From positions 241,001 through 305,000 of the forward strand of contig JADJWN010000004.1 of assembly GCA_016716335.1 (NCBI GenBank): a stretch of DNA of 64,000 nucleotides, written 5' to 3'. Origin of the DNA: Saprospiraceae bacterium. GTDB taxonomy: Bacteria; Bacteroidota; Bacteroidia; Chitinophagales; Saprospiraceae. Both the position numbers and the translations under genes were made by a program. Shown piece after piece: positions 28,497 through 38,192 of the stretch; position 1 is the first letter of the stretch; every line of letters starts with the position of its first letter. The notes beneath the pieces were generated by a model that saw only the letters and a list, made by a program, of their open reading frames with translations, searched no databases and was not told where the DNA came from.

Positions 28497-29879
28497 ATGA
28501 TGAATCGAAAGATATCACTCCTGTTTGTTGTTTTGACAGCACTTTTGACGCTGAATTCCTGTAAAAAAGATATAACAGCAGTTGAGTCGGAACTGAATAC
28601 CACAGAACAATACGACCACAAAGTGGTATCTGAATGGAATAATCTCTTTCTCGAAATAGAGAGATATGCCGAGGGCTACAGACCTTGTCCTACAGCAAGA
28701 GCATTGGGATATATTGGACTTGCTGCATATGAAGCCTGCGCAGATGGTCATGTTGACTACAGGTCCCTGAAGAGTAACTATGCAGGGCTGAATGTACCGG
28801 CTATATTTAAGGATCAGCAATATCACTGGCCATCGGCGGTAAATGCAAGTAATGCCTACCTGTTCAAAAGATTTTTCCCTTTTGTGAGAGCTGACCTTTA
28901 TGCCAAAATTGATGTATTGTATCAAAGACTGGAAGCTGAATACCGTAATGAGGTGGGTGTGGATATTTACGAAAGATCCCGAAACCACGGCGAGGCAGTA
29001 GGTGCTGCATTCTGGGAATGGTCCAGGACAGATCCTTACACCCATGATTACTACAAGGACAATGTGAAGGATTATGACTGGACAACGAGATTTAACAAGG
29101 ACGGAGACTGGAAGCCAACACAAATCAACCGAAAGAATGGATTGTTTCCGGAGTTTGGTAAGGGCAGAACATTTGCAATCAATGATAATATGAAACTCTG
29201 CCGTCCGCCATTAAGACACAGCGTGTCCCCAACCTCACAGCTATATGCCCAGGCCCTTGAAGTGTATGCACAAAATACTCCTACCATGTCTTATCAGTCT
29301 CAATGGGTCGCGGAGTTTTGGAGCGATGACTTGCTGAATGTTACGTTCAGTCCGCCTTCCAGATGGATTGCCATTGCAAATCAGATCTACAGCAAAGAAA
29401 ATGCATCCCTTCAGTTGGCCTTGCTGGCGAATGCCAGAGTGGGCATGGCCCTCAACGATGCTGCGGTGGGTTGCTGGAATTCGAAGTATCATTACAATGT
29501 TGAAAGACCGGAGACCTATATCAGAAGGGTCATTGACGCAAATTGGCAGACCAACCTTCACAATCCTATTACAGGAGAAAGGGGGCTTACACCGGACTTT
29601 CCGGCTTATCCTTCCGGGCATGCCACATTTGGGGCAGCTGCTGCAGAGGCATTGGCCAGTGTATTTGGGTACTCCTATACAATGACTGACAGATGCCATG
29701 AGCACCGAAGTGAATTTATTGGTACACCCCGTTCCTTCAATAGTCTTGAAGAGATGGCTTACGAGAATGGTTGGTCAAGAGTGCCACTGGGAGTGCATTA
29801 CAGAATGGATTCTGAAGAAGGGGTCAGATATGGAGAAGAAATCGGGCGAAGGGTCAACAGTCTTCCTTGGACGAAATAA
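28497..29879 (+). CDS. Vanadium-dependent haloperoxidase / PAP2-like lipoprotein (first copy)
   Basis: 460 residues with an SPII signal (LLTLNSC, then KK), so an outer-membrane or periplasmic lipoprotein. The three-part signature is complete: K330 and R337-P338 in KYHYNVERP (KX6RP), PSGH at 372-375, and SRVPLGVHYRMD from 427 (SRX5HX3D). These residues hold vanadate in haloperoxidases and phosphate in PAP2 phosphatases; the long N-terminal helical domain favours the bacterial haloperoxidase-like group. Whether it oxidises halide or removes phosphate cannot be told from sequence. It is closely similar along its full length to the gene at 34287 and less so to that at 30577. Confidence 0.88.
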   Translation: MMNRKISLLFVVLTALLTLNSCKKDITAVESELNTTEQYDHKVVSEWNNLFLEIERYAEGYRPCPTARALGYIGLAAYEACADGHVDYRSLKSNYAGLNVPAIFKDQQYHWPSAVNASNAYLFKRFFPFVRADLYAKIDVLYQRLEAEYRNEVGVDIYERSRNHGEAVGAAFWEWSRTDPYTHDYYKDNVKDYDWTTRFNKDGDWKPTQINRKNGLFPEFGKGRTFAINDNMKLCRPPLRHSVSPTSQLYAQALEVYAQNTPTMSYQSQWVAEFWSDDLLNVTFSPPSRWIAIANQIYSKENASLQLALLANARVGMALNDAAVGCWNSKYHYNVERPETYIRRVIDANWQTNLHNPITGERGLTPDFPAYPSGHATFGAAAAEALASVFGYSYTMTDRCHEHRSEFIGTPRSFNSLEEMAYENGWSRVPLGVHYRMDSEEGVRYGEEIGRRVNSLPWTK

Positions 29880-29904
29880 TACTCGAAAATCTGAATAAAT
29901 ACAG

Positions 29905-29940
29905 GGCCATTTGAAGTAAAGTGGCCTTTTTAATTTTTTT
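29905..29940 (+). terminator. Rho-independent terminator
   Basis: GGCCA (29905-29909) pairs with TGGCC (29922-29926), followed by TTTTTAATTTTTTT. It sits 26 bases after the stop of the first haloperoxidase gene. Confidence 0.65.
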
Positions 29941-29960
29941 GAATAATTCTGAAAACTGAC

Positions 29961-30479
29961 ATGATGATAAGTAGGACTTTTTTAATCCCGGCAATAATCT
30001 CCTTTTCTTTTTTCGCAATGTTGATATCCTGCAAAGACAAATCAGCTGAAAATGGTTTATCAACCGAAGCTCCTGTAGTAGAAGAGGTGAGCGAAAATTA
30101 TGGTACCGGTGCCATATCCAGAAAATATACTAAGAAAAACGGCAAAATTCACGGATTGATGGAGGATTATTTCCCCGATGGAAAATTGAAAGCTCAGAGA
30201 TATTTTGAAGAGGGTAAGCAGGTAGGAAAGACCACTTTGTATTTTCCCTCCGGCAAAGTAAAGGAAGTGCAGTATTATGTGAATGGTCTGAAAAACGGAG
30301 GGGATACTGTATTTTATGAAAACGGACAGCCGGAGTTCGCCTTAAGCTATAAAGATGAAAAGCGTCACGGTTACCTCAGGAAGTGGAGTCCTGAAGGAGA
30401 GCTTATCTATGAAGCAAAATTTGAAAACGATCAGGTAGTGGAGGTAAAGGGCGAAAAAGTTGTGACCCAGAAAGATTAA
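29961..30479 (+). CDS. MORN-repeat lipoprotein (YwqK family)
   Basis: 172 residues with an SPII signal (MLISC, then KD). The body is built of repeated short strands of the type NGKIHGLMEDYFPDGKLKAQ, FPSGKVKEVQYYVNGLKNG, YENGQPEFALSYKDEKRHG, the toxin-antitoxin YwqK/MORN-like pattern. Despite the database label antitoxin, in Bacteroidota these are secreted or lipoproteins of unknown role. It follows the terminator of the first haloperoxidase gene and converges on the second. Confidence 0.75.
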   Translation: MMISRTFLIPAIISFSFFAMLISCKDKSAENGLSTEAPVVEEVSENYGTGAISRKYTKKNGKIHGLMEDYFPDGKLKAQRYFEEGKQVGKTTLYFPSGKVKEVQYYVNGLKNGGDTVFYENGQPEFALSYKDEKRHGYLRKWSPEGELIYEAKFENDQVVEVKGEKVVTQKD

Positions 30480-30576
30480 GGAAAGCCTTGAAGGTCCCTT
30501 AGATTTTGATCACTTTTCTCTGGGATTTATTATTCCGTTTGTTATGGGTAAATCCCTTTTGCTTTAGTGAAAAACT

Positions 30577-31923
30577 TCAGGTAGCTGCTTTATTTTTATA
30601 AATACTCAGGATTTTATCGGCTACTGTCACACCCAGCTTAAATCCTGCCTCACAATCTTTTCGGTAATGTACCCCGAGGTATAGTCTCGAATTGGCATTT
30701 TCGATGGCCATTTCTTCCAGTGAATTAAAAGATCTCGGTTCACCCATGAAAGCTTTTTGTCCTTTATGGGAGTGGTCCGTAAAAGCATAATTGCTGCCAA
30801 AATAATGCTCTAAAATTTTATAGGCGCAGGCGCCAAAAGCAGAATGACCCGATGGATAAGACGGAAAATGTGGGTTGGGATGAAAGGGCTCCCAATATTT
30901 TGAAATATTTCTTTTAATATACACAGAAGGTCTCTCCTCTAAAAACCTGTATTTGAGTATCCAGGTCTGAACCGTAGTTTCATATACTCCCAGACTTAGC
31001 AGATAATAGCACTCCAAAGTTTTCTCGAAGGGTAATTGCTCTTTGTCAATGATCTGATAGAGTATTGAAAACCATCTGGTGACCGGAGTGAAAGTCACTC
31101 CCGGATGATCGTCACTCCAGAATTCGGCTATCCATTTGTTTTCTTTTGATAAGGGATTGGATAAAGCCATTACCTCCGTCGCCTCTCTGTATTTTTCGCT
31201 TTCTGTGATAGAGATATCATCAAAATAATCCATTTTATACAGGTCGTCATAGAAATGATTTCCAATATAACTTTCATATTTTAATGGTGATCTTACCCAG
31301 TTTTCAGTAAAATAATTCCCATAACCGTTACAGCTGTTAGCTATGTAGACAGAGTCCTTAGTGATCCCCATGTAATCCTTGTAGTATTTTTCCGGCATTA
31401 ATTTTTTAAATAGAGCATTGGCTACTCTTTTGCCCGCCTCCTCACTTTTTTCAATCGTAGCTTTATCCGGATTGTCGTAGCTTTTTATTTTTTTTAATAA
31501 TCTCTCATGGATACTTTGCAGTTCTTTATCTGTATTTTTCAATCTGTTTTGAAAAATCAGTTTCAAGGTTTCATTGAGTGCAGCATTGTAGGCAAATGGA
31601 AAACTATGACTTTCTAAAGCGTTACTGTTCAATTCAAAGTCGTTTTTGCAATCCTCTACTGTCGGGAGGACTTCAAAGCACTCTGCGATTTTTTTACTTA
31701 CACTGTTAAGAACAAATAAGTTGACAGATGAAAATACCGGTGATGCGTAATAATCTGATGACTCAAGTTTCAGGTAAAGCTTATGATATTCCTGTAGAAT
31801 TTCTGTGTTTAAAGCATCGGACTTGTTGACCGTCTTTTTTGGGGTGATAAATATATATAACACAACTAACCCTGCCGTCACAGCAATCAATCTCAGGGCT
31901 GTTTTTCTTAAAGTCCAGTTCAT
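30577..31923 (-). CDS. Vanadium-dependent haloperoxidase / PAP2-like membrane-anchored protein (second copy)
   Basis: 448 residues with an N-terminal uncleaved-type anchor (ALRLIAVTAGLVVLYIFI) in place of the lipobox of its relatives. The active-site set is intact: KYRFLEERP, YPSGHSAFGA and SRLYLGVHYRKD, and it shares the family-specific FWSDDHPGVTFTPVTRW and GEPRSFNSLEEMA segments. It is much more diverged from the copies at 28497 and 34287 than these are from each other. It is on the minus strand, in the same direction as the two-component system upstream of it, with a 180-base gap. Confidence 0.87.
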   Translation of the reverse strand: MNWTLRKTALRLIAVTAGLVVLYIFITPKKTVNKSDALNTEILQEYHKLYLKLESSDYYASPVFSSVNLFVLNSVSKKIAECFEVLPTVEDCKNDFELNSNALESHSFPFAYNAALNETLKLIFQNRLKNTDKELQSIHERLLKKIKSYDNPDKATIEKSEEAGKRVANALFKKLMPEKYYKDYMGITKDSVYIANSCNGYGNYFTENWVRSPLKYESYIGNHFYDDLYKMDYFDDISITESEKYREATEVMALSNPLSKENKWIAEFWSDDHPGVTFTPVTRWFSILYQIIDKEQLPFEKTLECYYLLSLGVYETTVQTWILKYRFLEERPSVYIKRNISKYWEPFHPNPHFPSYPSGHSAFGACAYKILEHYFGSNYAFTDHSHKGQKAFMGEPRSFNSLEEMAIENANSRLYLGVHYRKDCEAGFKLGVTVADKILSIYKNKAAT

Positions 31924-32105
31924 TTAGGTTTAAGATGAATATTTACAAAAGTAAGACGTCTTATGATTATTACTTTTTAAGAAGGATTAGAAATTGATTA
32001 AAATAACAGAACCAAACAACCCATAATGAGGATTAGAGGTGTAAATACATGGCTTCAAGCAATGGAATCCCGTTCTGTTCCTACCTCAAATCTCCGGAAT
32101 TTTAT

Positions 32106-33485
32106 TCAGGAAGCATTGGCAGCGGATGCGATATTGAAAATCAATGAGAAACAATTGCCTTTATTTTCAATCGAATGAAGTTTGAGCTCGGCATTGTGCA
32201 TTTTCAGGATTTGTAATACCAGAGGTAATCCAATGCCTGTACCTTTGATATGTCTTTTGGACGGACTCCTGTAGAATGGCTTGAAGATCAGTTTCTGTTC
32301 TTCTTCCGGAATTGGAGCGCCTTTATCTTTGATGTCTAACTGTACTTTACCCTGTTCAGGACTGAAAATTTTCATTGTGGCTGTTTGATCGGAAGAAAAT
32401 TTGCAGGCATTGCTTAAAAGATTGCTGATAGCAGTTTTTAGCAGGTTTTCATTTCCTCTGATTTCAAGCTGTTCCGGATTGTCCGGCAGTTCATTGGCCT
32501 CCATTTTGAAGTGGTAGTCAGGATGTAAACGCAGGAGATTGGCCTTGGATTGCCACACCAGTTCATCCAGTCTCAGATTCTGAAAAATTCCGCTTTCATT
32601 ACCGGAAGTTATGCGTGCAAGTTGCATGAGTTGTTCTGCCACATCCTTCATTTCCTGCATGTCTGCAAGGGTCGAGCTTATTTCTGTCCGGTACTCTGCA
32701 TTGGTTCTTTCATGCTGGAGCAAGACATCCAATCGGGTGATGATAGCGGTCAGCGGGTTTTTTATTTCATGAGATATGTTGGACAAAAAACCTTTTTGAT
32801 TCAGATAAGCTTCTTCTGCTCTGTCCAAAAGGTTATTGAACATTGTAGCTAAACGTGATAGTTCATCCTTGTTATCTTCAAACTCCAGCCTTTTGCCGAT
32901 TTGTGCCGGATATACCTCATCCATTTGATTCATAAGATCATTGATGGGAGAAAGTGCCTGTTTGGCAAAAAGGTATCCTCCGAAACCGATGAATGAAATA
33001 ACAATAAAAAATACCGTAATCAGGACATTCCTGAGTCCTTTCAGGTCATCAGAGAAGAACATACCCTGACATACTAATATATAGTCTTCATTGAGTTTAT
33101 TGCGATACTTTATACCCAAAGCTTCATAATCCCTGACTTTAAACTTGAGATTCTTATTTTTATCTATGTTTTTAAGAACGAATTCGGGTACTACATCATT
33201 TTTATTGAATGCATACACCTTTTCATAGCGGGAGTTGTAAATTATCACTTTCTCTTTGGCAGGCAAATCTACTTCCTGATTATTACCGGAGATGGAGGTG
33301 TCAGGCTGTAGTGAATTGTGTTTTACCAGCATTTCTGCGGTCATCAGGGCCTTGGACTCAAGTCCCTTGTAAAACTCTGAACGAAGTTGGTTGGCAAAGA
33401 TGATATAAATAAGAAAAAGTGCCAGACAGATAAGAATCCCTGAAATAAGTATAAACTGTAGTGCTAATTTATGTCGTATCTGCAT
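32106..33485 (-). CDS. Sensor histidine kinase
   Basis: 459 residues. A first membrane helix (LQFILISGILICLALFLIYI), a periplasmic sensor of about 120 residues, a second helix (VLITVFFIVISFIGFGGYLF), HAMP-like linker, then the HisKA domain with the phospho-acceptor H239 in SNISHEIKNPLTA, N box ISNLLSNACKFS, G1 DIKDKGAPIPEEE and G2 GTGIGLPLVLQIL. It lies 10 bases after its response regulator on the same strand, so they form one two-component operon. What it senses is not visible; the position between haloperoxidase genes and a TonB receptor makes these plausible targets. Confidence 0.95.
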   Translation of the reverse strand: MQIRHKLALQFILISGILICLALFLIYIIFANQLRSEFYKGLESKALMTAEMLVKHNSLQPDTSISGNNQEVDLPAKEKVIIYNSRYEKVYAFNKNDVVPEFVLKNIDKNKNLKFKVRDYEALGIKYRNKLNEDYILVCQGMFFSDDLKGLRNVLITVFFIVISFIGFGGYLFAKQALSPINDLMNQMDEVYPAQIGKRLEFEDNKDELSRLATMFNNLLDRAEEAYLNQKGFLSNISHEIKNPLTAIITRLDVLLQHERTNAEYRTEISSTLADMQEMKDVAEQLMQLARITSGNESGIFQNLRLDELVWQSKANLLRLHPDYHFKMEANELPDNPEQLEIRGNENLLKTAISNLLSNACKFSSDQTATMKIFSPEQGKVQLDIKDKGAPIPEEEQKLIFKPFYRSPSKRHIKGTGIGLPLVLQILKMHNAELKLHSIENKGNCFSLIFNIASAANAS

Positions 33486-33495
33486 TTGTCAGCTC

Positions 33496-34164
33496 TCAGT
33501 TTTCTATGATATACCCTACACCAAAACGGGTTTGGATTAATCGGTCTTCGGAATCTTTATCAATCTTTTTTCTGAGGTAGTTGATGTAAACTTCCACCAC
33601 ATTGGTGCCGGGGTCAAATTCGATTTCCCATACGTTTTTGATGATGTCTGTTTTGGTCACCACATGACCTCTGTTGCGCACCAGATATTCAAGCAATCTG
33701 AATTCTTTGGGAGTGAGATCAATTCTTACACCATTTCGTTTTACCTGTTTTGAGCCTATATCTATATGAAGATCTCCAATGACAATTTTGTTGTTGTCAT
33801 CGTTTACCCGCCTTCTGCCCAAAGCCTTGATCCTGGCCACAAGCTCCCGGAATTCAAAAGGTTTGGTAAGGTAATCATCTCCACCTGATTCCAATCCGTG
33901 GATGATTTCTTCCTTGGAGTCGAGGGCCGACAGCATCAATATCGGGGTTGACATTCCTCTGTTACGGATATTTTTGCACAATTCAATCCCGTTTATTCCC
34001 GGCATGATGATATCTGTGACTATGACATCATATGCTGACGACATAGCCAGCTCGTTACCCGTCAGCCCGTCATAAGCCAGATCTACGTCAAAATTTAACT
34101 CTCTCAGCCCTTGTCCTAAAGAAGCAGCTGTGCTTTTTTGATCTTCAACAATTAAAATTTTCAT
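33496..34164 (-). CDS. OmpR-family response regulator
   Basis: 222 residues. Receiver domain with acidic pair E7/D8, phospho-acceptor D51 in VIVTDIIMPGING and the conserved Lys in YLTKPFEFREL; winged-helix DNA-binding domain at the C-terminus (LTPKEFRLLEYLVRNRGHVVTKTDII, VEVYINYLRKKID). First gene of the operon with the histidine kinase. It is divergent from the third haloperoxidase gene (122-base shared upstream region), which suggests direct control of that gene. Confidence 0.96.
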   Translation of the reverse strand: MKILIVEDQKSTAASLGQGLRELNFDVDLAYDGLTGNELAMSSAYDVIVTDIIMPGINGIELCKNIRNRGMSTPILMLSALDSKEEIIHGLESGGDDYLTKPFEFRELVARIKALGRRRVNDDNNKIVIGDLHIDIGSKQVKRNGVRIDLTPKEFRLLEYLVRNRGHVVTKTDIIKNVWEIEFDPGTNVVEVYINYLRKKIDKDSEDRLIQTRFGVGYIIEN

Positions 34165-34248
34165 AGGCGTACTGACAAAAACTATACTTTTTAAGACTTT
34201 TTAATCAATTTTTAATGTGTTTAATCATCCACCATATGTCCACAATAC

Positions 34249-34256
34249 TAAATTTG
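34249..34256 (+). promoter_or_regulatory. -7 box of the haloperoxidase gene at 34287
   Basis: TAAATTTG fits TAnnTTTG exactly, 30 bases before the ATG, in the 122-base region shared with the divergent response-regulator gene. No clear -33 TTTG is present, as expected if an activator such as that regulator is needed (inference). Confidence 0.45.
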
Positions 34257-34286
34257 CATCGTTTTTAAAATGTTAACAAAAATTCC

Positions 34287-35687
34287 ATGAATATGAAATC
34301 TTTACATTTTAGTACAAAAGTACAGTTAATTCTATCATTTTTCCTCGTTTTAGCCTTATTTTCATGTAAGAAAGACATTCAGGATGACAATGTCACCACT
34401 GAGTTCCGAAAGGCAGCAGATTATGATGCATCAGTAGCTGTTGAGTGGAATGATGCTTTCCTTTCTATTGAAAGATATGCAGCCGGATATCGTCCGGGTC
34501 CTGCACCGAGAGCATTAGCTTACATGGGGCTTGCAGCTTATGAGGCCTGCATCAGCGGTATGCCTGAGTACAGGTCTTTTAGTGGATATTGGAATGGATT
34601 CAATGTGCCAAATGCTGAAAATGCTGAGTATTGCTGGCCTGTAGTGGTGAATGCTGTGTATGAGTATATGATGCCCAGATTTTTCACCAGAGCAAGACCG
34701 GCTGACAGACAGTTAATGGAAGTAACGGCAAGAAGAAATTATGACAAGTACCGAAATACGGTCTCCGCAGATGTTTTTGACAGATCTGTGCAGAGAGGAA
34801 GACAGGTAGCTGAAATAGCCTGGACATGGTCAGTCACTGACAGAATCGGACATGAGCACTACCTTGATCCTTGTCAGGGATACAGCTGGCAGGCTGCATA
34901 CAAGAAAGAGGGAGACTGGATTCCTACATTTCCTGGTCCCGGCTGTCCTATGGGAGGCGTATGGGGAGGAGCAAGAAGATTTGCCATTCCTGATGAAATG
35001 CTGATCTGCAGACCTCCGTTGAGATACAGTACAGACAACAGATCTGCCCTGTATGCACAAGCTTTGGAAGTTTATTCTCAGAATACTCCTACACTCAGTT
35101 ACATTGCTGAATGGGTAGGTGAATTCTGGAGCGATGACCTTTTGGATCTCACATTCAGCCCCGGTCCAAGATGGCTGGCAATAGGTAATCAGGTTTTGGT
35201 GAATGAAAAGAGCCACCTCGAAACGGCACTTTTGATGAACGCAAAAGTGGGTATTGCACTCAATGAAGCTGCTGTAGGTTGCTGGTACTCCAAGTTTTAT
35301 TACAATGTTGAGAGACCTCAGTCTTACATCAACAGAGTGATTGACCCAACATGGAAACCAGCTCTGTACAATCCCATTACAGGCGAAGAAGGTGTAACTC
35401 CGTCTTTCCCCGCATATCCTTCAGGACACTCTACTATGGGTGCTGCAGGAGCTGAGGCTTTGGCAAGTATTTTCGGATACTCCTATGCTATGACTGACAG
35501 ATGTCACGAAAACAGAACTGAATTTGAAGGTACTCCAAGATCTTTCCCAAGCTTTGAAGAAATGGCCCTCGAAAATGCCTGGTCAAGAGTTCCACTTGGT
35601 GTACACTACAGAATGGACTGCGAGGAAGGAGTACGATATGGTAAAGAGATTGGTAGAAGAGTGAATAACCTCCCATGGAGAAAGTAA
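34287..35687 (+). CDS. Vanadium-dependent haloperoxidase / PAP2-like lipoprotein (third copy)
   Basis: 466 residues, SPII lipoprotein signal (LVLALFSC, then KKD). All active-site segments are present: KFYYNVERP, YPSGHSTMGA and SRVPLGVHYRMD. Aligns along its full length with the copy at 28497 (shared GYRPGPAPRALAYMGLAAYEAC, EFWSDDLLDLTFSPGPRW and LNEAAVGCW versus very similar segments), so the two are paralogs. Codon choice looks strongly biased to common codons, which may mean high expression. Ends at a good terminator. Confidence 0.88.
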   Translation: MNMKSLHFSTKVQLILSFFLVLALFSCKKDIQDDNVTTEFRKAADYDASVAVEWNDAFLSIERYAAGYRPGPAPRALAYMGLAAYEACISGMPEYRSFSGYWNGFNVPNAENAEYCWPVVVNAVYEYMMPRFFTRARPADRQLMEVTARRNYDKYRNTVSADVFDRSVQRGRQVAEIAWTWSVTDRIGHEHYLDPCQGYSWQAAYKKEGDWIPTFPGPGCPMGGVWGGARRFAIPDEMLICRPPLRYSTDNRSALYAQALEVYSQNTPTLSYIAEWVGEFWSDDLLDLTFSPGPRWLAIGNQVLVNEKSHLETALLMNAKVGIALNEAAVGCWYSKFYYNVERPQSYINRVIDPTWKPALYNPITGEEGVTPSFPAYPSGHSTMGAAGAEALASIFGYSYAMTDRCHENRTEFEGTPRSFPSFEEMALENAWSRVPLGVHYRMDCEEGVRYGKEIGRRVNNLPWRK

Positions 35688-35723
35688 TTTTTTCTGAATC
35701 TAAAAGTTTCTGATTCATAATTT

Positions 35724-35755
35724 AAAAGGGGGCTTTGTTAACGTCCCCTTTTTTT
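35724..35755 (+). terminator. Rho-independent terminator
   Basis: AAAAGGGG (35724-35731) pairs with CCCCTTTT (35745-35752), with more T bases after the stem, 37 bases after the stop of the third haloperoxidase gene. Confidence 0.75.
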
Positions 35756-35871
35756 ATACTATCCTGATATGCAACCCCTTTAAGTTTACTGATTAAGATT
35801 CTGATTTTTTTAGTCAGCTTTTTTTTTGTATTAGTTGTCACTTTATTTTTCCTCAAATTAACTCTTTTAAG

Positions 35872-38064
35872 ATGGGTATAAGAATTGTATTATTCGTGTT
35901 TATCTTTTCAACTGCAATAAAATCAACCTTTTCACAGTCCGTAAATACTCAGGAAGATACACTCAGGTTTGTTTCTGAGGAAGTTAAAATTCAGGCAATC
36001 CGGGAGAATATCAGACCGGTCCAGAAGCTGAAGGAAGTGCATGGCACCTTTATTATCAGCGGCAGAAAGAATGAGGTCATAGAAATGCATACTATTGCCG
36101 GGAATATCACCGAAAAAACCGGCAGACAGATTTTTGCAAAAATTCCGGGTGTCTTTGTATATGATATGGATGGGTCGGGTAATCAGATGAATATATCAAC
36201 CCGTGGATTGGATCCTCACCGTACCTGGGAGTATAATATCCGCCAGAATAATGTAATCACTAATACCGACCTGTATGCCTATCCGGCAAGTCACTACAAT
36301 GCCCCGATGGAAAGCTACAGCCGCATAGAATTGATCAGAGGGACTGCGGGACTGCAGTATGGCTCTCAGTTTGGAGGTATGATTAATTACGTCACAAAGA
36401 CAGCGCCGCTTGACAGAGAGTTTTCAATGGAGAATATAAGTTCTGTAGGGTCTAACGGTCTGTTTAGTAATTACACCGCAGCTGGAGGCACCATCGGAAA
36501 ATTCAGTTATTACACATACTATTTTAACCGCCAGTCAGAAGGATACAGAGCTAATGGAAGGTCACGGGCCAATAATCAGTTTGTGTCCCTGGGTTACAGA
36601 TTTTCAGAAAAGTTCAATCTTAAAACAGAATTTGCCCGATCCATTTATATCTATCAGATTCCCGGTCCACTTACAGACTCTATGTTTGCTGAAAATCCCA
36701 GGCAGTCCACCCGGTCCAGAAACCATTATTCGCCGGAGATTTATGTTCCATCTATTACCGCCGAATGGACTCCCGACAATAAAACGATGGTTACACTTAC
36801 CAACTCAGCCATCATCGGACAAAGAAGTATAGTACAGTTTGTGGGATTTGCCAACAGACCGGATATCATCAATCCTGCCACCAATCAATATGCAAACAGA
36901 CAGGTCGATATAGACAGGTACAAAAGTTATTACACGGAACTGAGAGTCCGTAGAAACTATCATCTTGGAAGCCTGCAAAATGTAGTATCTGCCGGATTCA
37001 CATACACCAACAACAATACACACCGGCGGCAACAGGGTAAAGGTACCACTGGCAGTGATTATGACCTGAGTGTAGAAGGACCATTCGGAAGGGATCTGAA
37101 TTTCAAGACCCGGAATATTGCGGCATTTGTAGAGAACATGATAAGAATTACACCTTCCTGGTCAGTAACCCCCGGATTCAGGGTAGAAAATGGCGTGTCA
37201 ACCATGACAGGTACTACCCGCAATATCAACTATCCTCTGTTTACGGAGATTAACCATCAATTCCCGCTGTTTGGGGTAAATTCAGAATGGAAAATCAATG
37301 AAAACAACCGGATTTATGGGGGATTTTCACAGGCATTCAGACCCGTAATATTTCAGGACATAATCCCTCCAGATAGTCTCAATATCACTGACCCTAACCT
37401 GAAAAATGCCACCGGATATAATGCAGAGATTGGAGTTTCCGGTTCATTGTCCAATCGGTTGTATTACGACATTACTGCTTTTACCCTCAGATATGACAAT
37501 CGTATAGGTACACAACTGGTTACGGAGGGTACCCGCAGTTACTTATACAAAACAAATACTGGGGCTACGCAGACCAATGGACTCGAAATTTATGCCGAAT
37601 ATGTACTGCACAGGAATGAAGATACAAAGGTCGCCATTCATACATCTACCTCTTATTTCAGTGGCAGGTATTTAAAAGGCAATCTGGTCATCAATGGTGA
37701 AAACAGATCCATCGAAGGCAACCGACCCGAAAGCCTTCCTGAGATCATCACCCGCAATGGTATGAGTATCCGATACAAGGCCTTCACGACATCTTTGCTG
37801 TACAGCTATGTTTCTGAGACTTTCGCCGATCCCGCCAACACAGTGGTGCCTTCGCCTACCGGTGCTGTGGGATTGGTACCCGGATATGGATTGCTCGACC
37901 TCAACTTTATCATTACAGTGAGCAAAAATATTGTGATCCGAACCGGCGCCAATAATCTGTTGGATAAGCAGTATTTTACCAAAAGGCCTACCATTTATCC
38001 GGGTGGAGGCATCTGGCCGTCAGATGGTCGTACACTCAATCTTATGGTAGCCCTCTCCATCTGA
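35872..38064 (+). CDS. TonB-dependent outer-membrane receptor (FecA-like)
   Basis: 730 residues with an N-terminal signal peptide (FVFIFSTAIKSTFSQS). Plug domain: ITEKTGRQIFAKIPGVFVYDMDGSGNQMNISTRGLDPHR, SYSRIELIRGTAGLQYGSQFGGMINYVTK. The rest is a 22-strand-type barrel with the expected TonB C-terminal pattern ending in aromatic LNLMVALSI. Closest in style to FecA-like siderophore or ferric citrate receptors; the true substrate is unknown. Unlike SusC proteins it lacks an N-terminal carboxypeptidase-like domain. It follows the third haloperoxidase gene after a terminator, so it has its own promoter. Confidence 0.9.
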   Translation: MGIRIVLFVFIFSTAIKSTFSQSVNTQEDTLRFVSEEVKIQAIRENIRPVQKLKEVHGTFIISGRKNEVIEMHTIAGNITEKTGRQIFAKIPGVFVYDMDGSGNQMNISTRGLDPHRTWEYNIRQNNVITNTDLYAYPASHYNAPMESYSRIELIRGTAGLQYGSQFGGMINYVTKTAPLDREFSMENISSVGSNGLFSNYTAAGGTIGKFSYYTYYFNRQSEGYRANGRSRANNQFVSLGYRFSEKFNLKTEFARSIYIYQIPGPLTDSMFAENPRQSTRSRNHYSPEIYVPSITAEWTPDNKTMVTLTNSAIIGQRSIVQFVGFANRPDIINPATNQYANRQVDIDRYKSYYTELRVRRNYHLGSLQNVVSAGFTYTNNNTHRRQQGKGTTGSDYDLSVEGPFGRDLNFKTRNIAAFVENMIRITPSWSVTPGFRVENGVSTMTGTTRNINYPLFTEINHQFPLFGVNSEWKINENNRIYGGFSQAFRPVIFQDIIPPDSLNITDPNLKNATGYNAEIGVSGSLSNRLYYDITAFTLRYDNRIGTQLVTEGTRSYLYKTNTGATQTNGLEIYAEYVLHRNEDTKVAIHTSTSYFSGRYLKGNLVINGENRSIEGNRPESLPEIITRNGMSIRYKAFTTSLLYSYVSETFADPANTVVPSPTGAVGLVPGYGLLDLNFIITVSKNIVIRTGANNLLDKQYFTKRPTIYPGGGIWPSDGRTLNLMVALSI

Positions 38065-38146
38065 GAGGTGTAGTTTGCGGTGAACAGTATGGCTGCCTGT
38101 ACTGCATTGCTCCCTGTCTCTCCATCGGAGAGGTGTATTTTGCGGT
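38053..38146. repeat. Two copies of a 29-base hairpin repeat, the first covering a stop codon
   Basis: CTCTCCATCTGAGAGGTGTA plus GTTTGCGGT at 38053-38081 and a copy with two changes at 38118-38146. Each folds with CTCTC/GAGAG. The first overlaps the TGA (38062-38064) of the TonB receptor gene. Function unknown; neither is followed by a T-run. Confidence 0.7.
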
Positions 38147-38192
38147 ACCGGATTGTAGATGGATAAGGTATATGTGATGACAGGACTTGTGA

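Noticed and set aside
28515..29123. 202-codon minus-strand frame inside the first haloperoxidase gene
   Set aside because: Antisense shadow; the sense frame has complete catalytic motifs.
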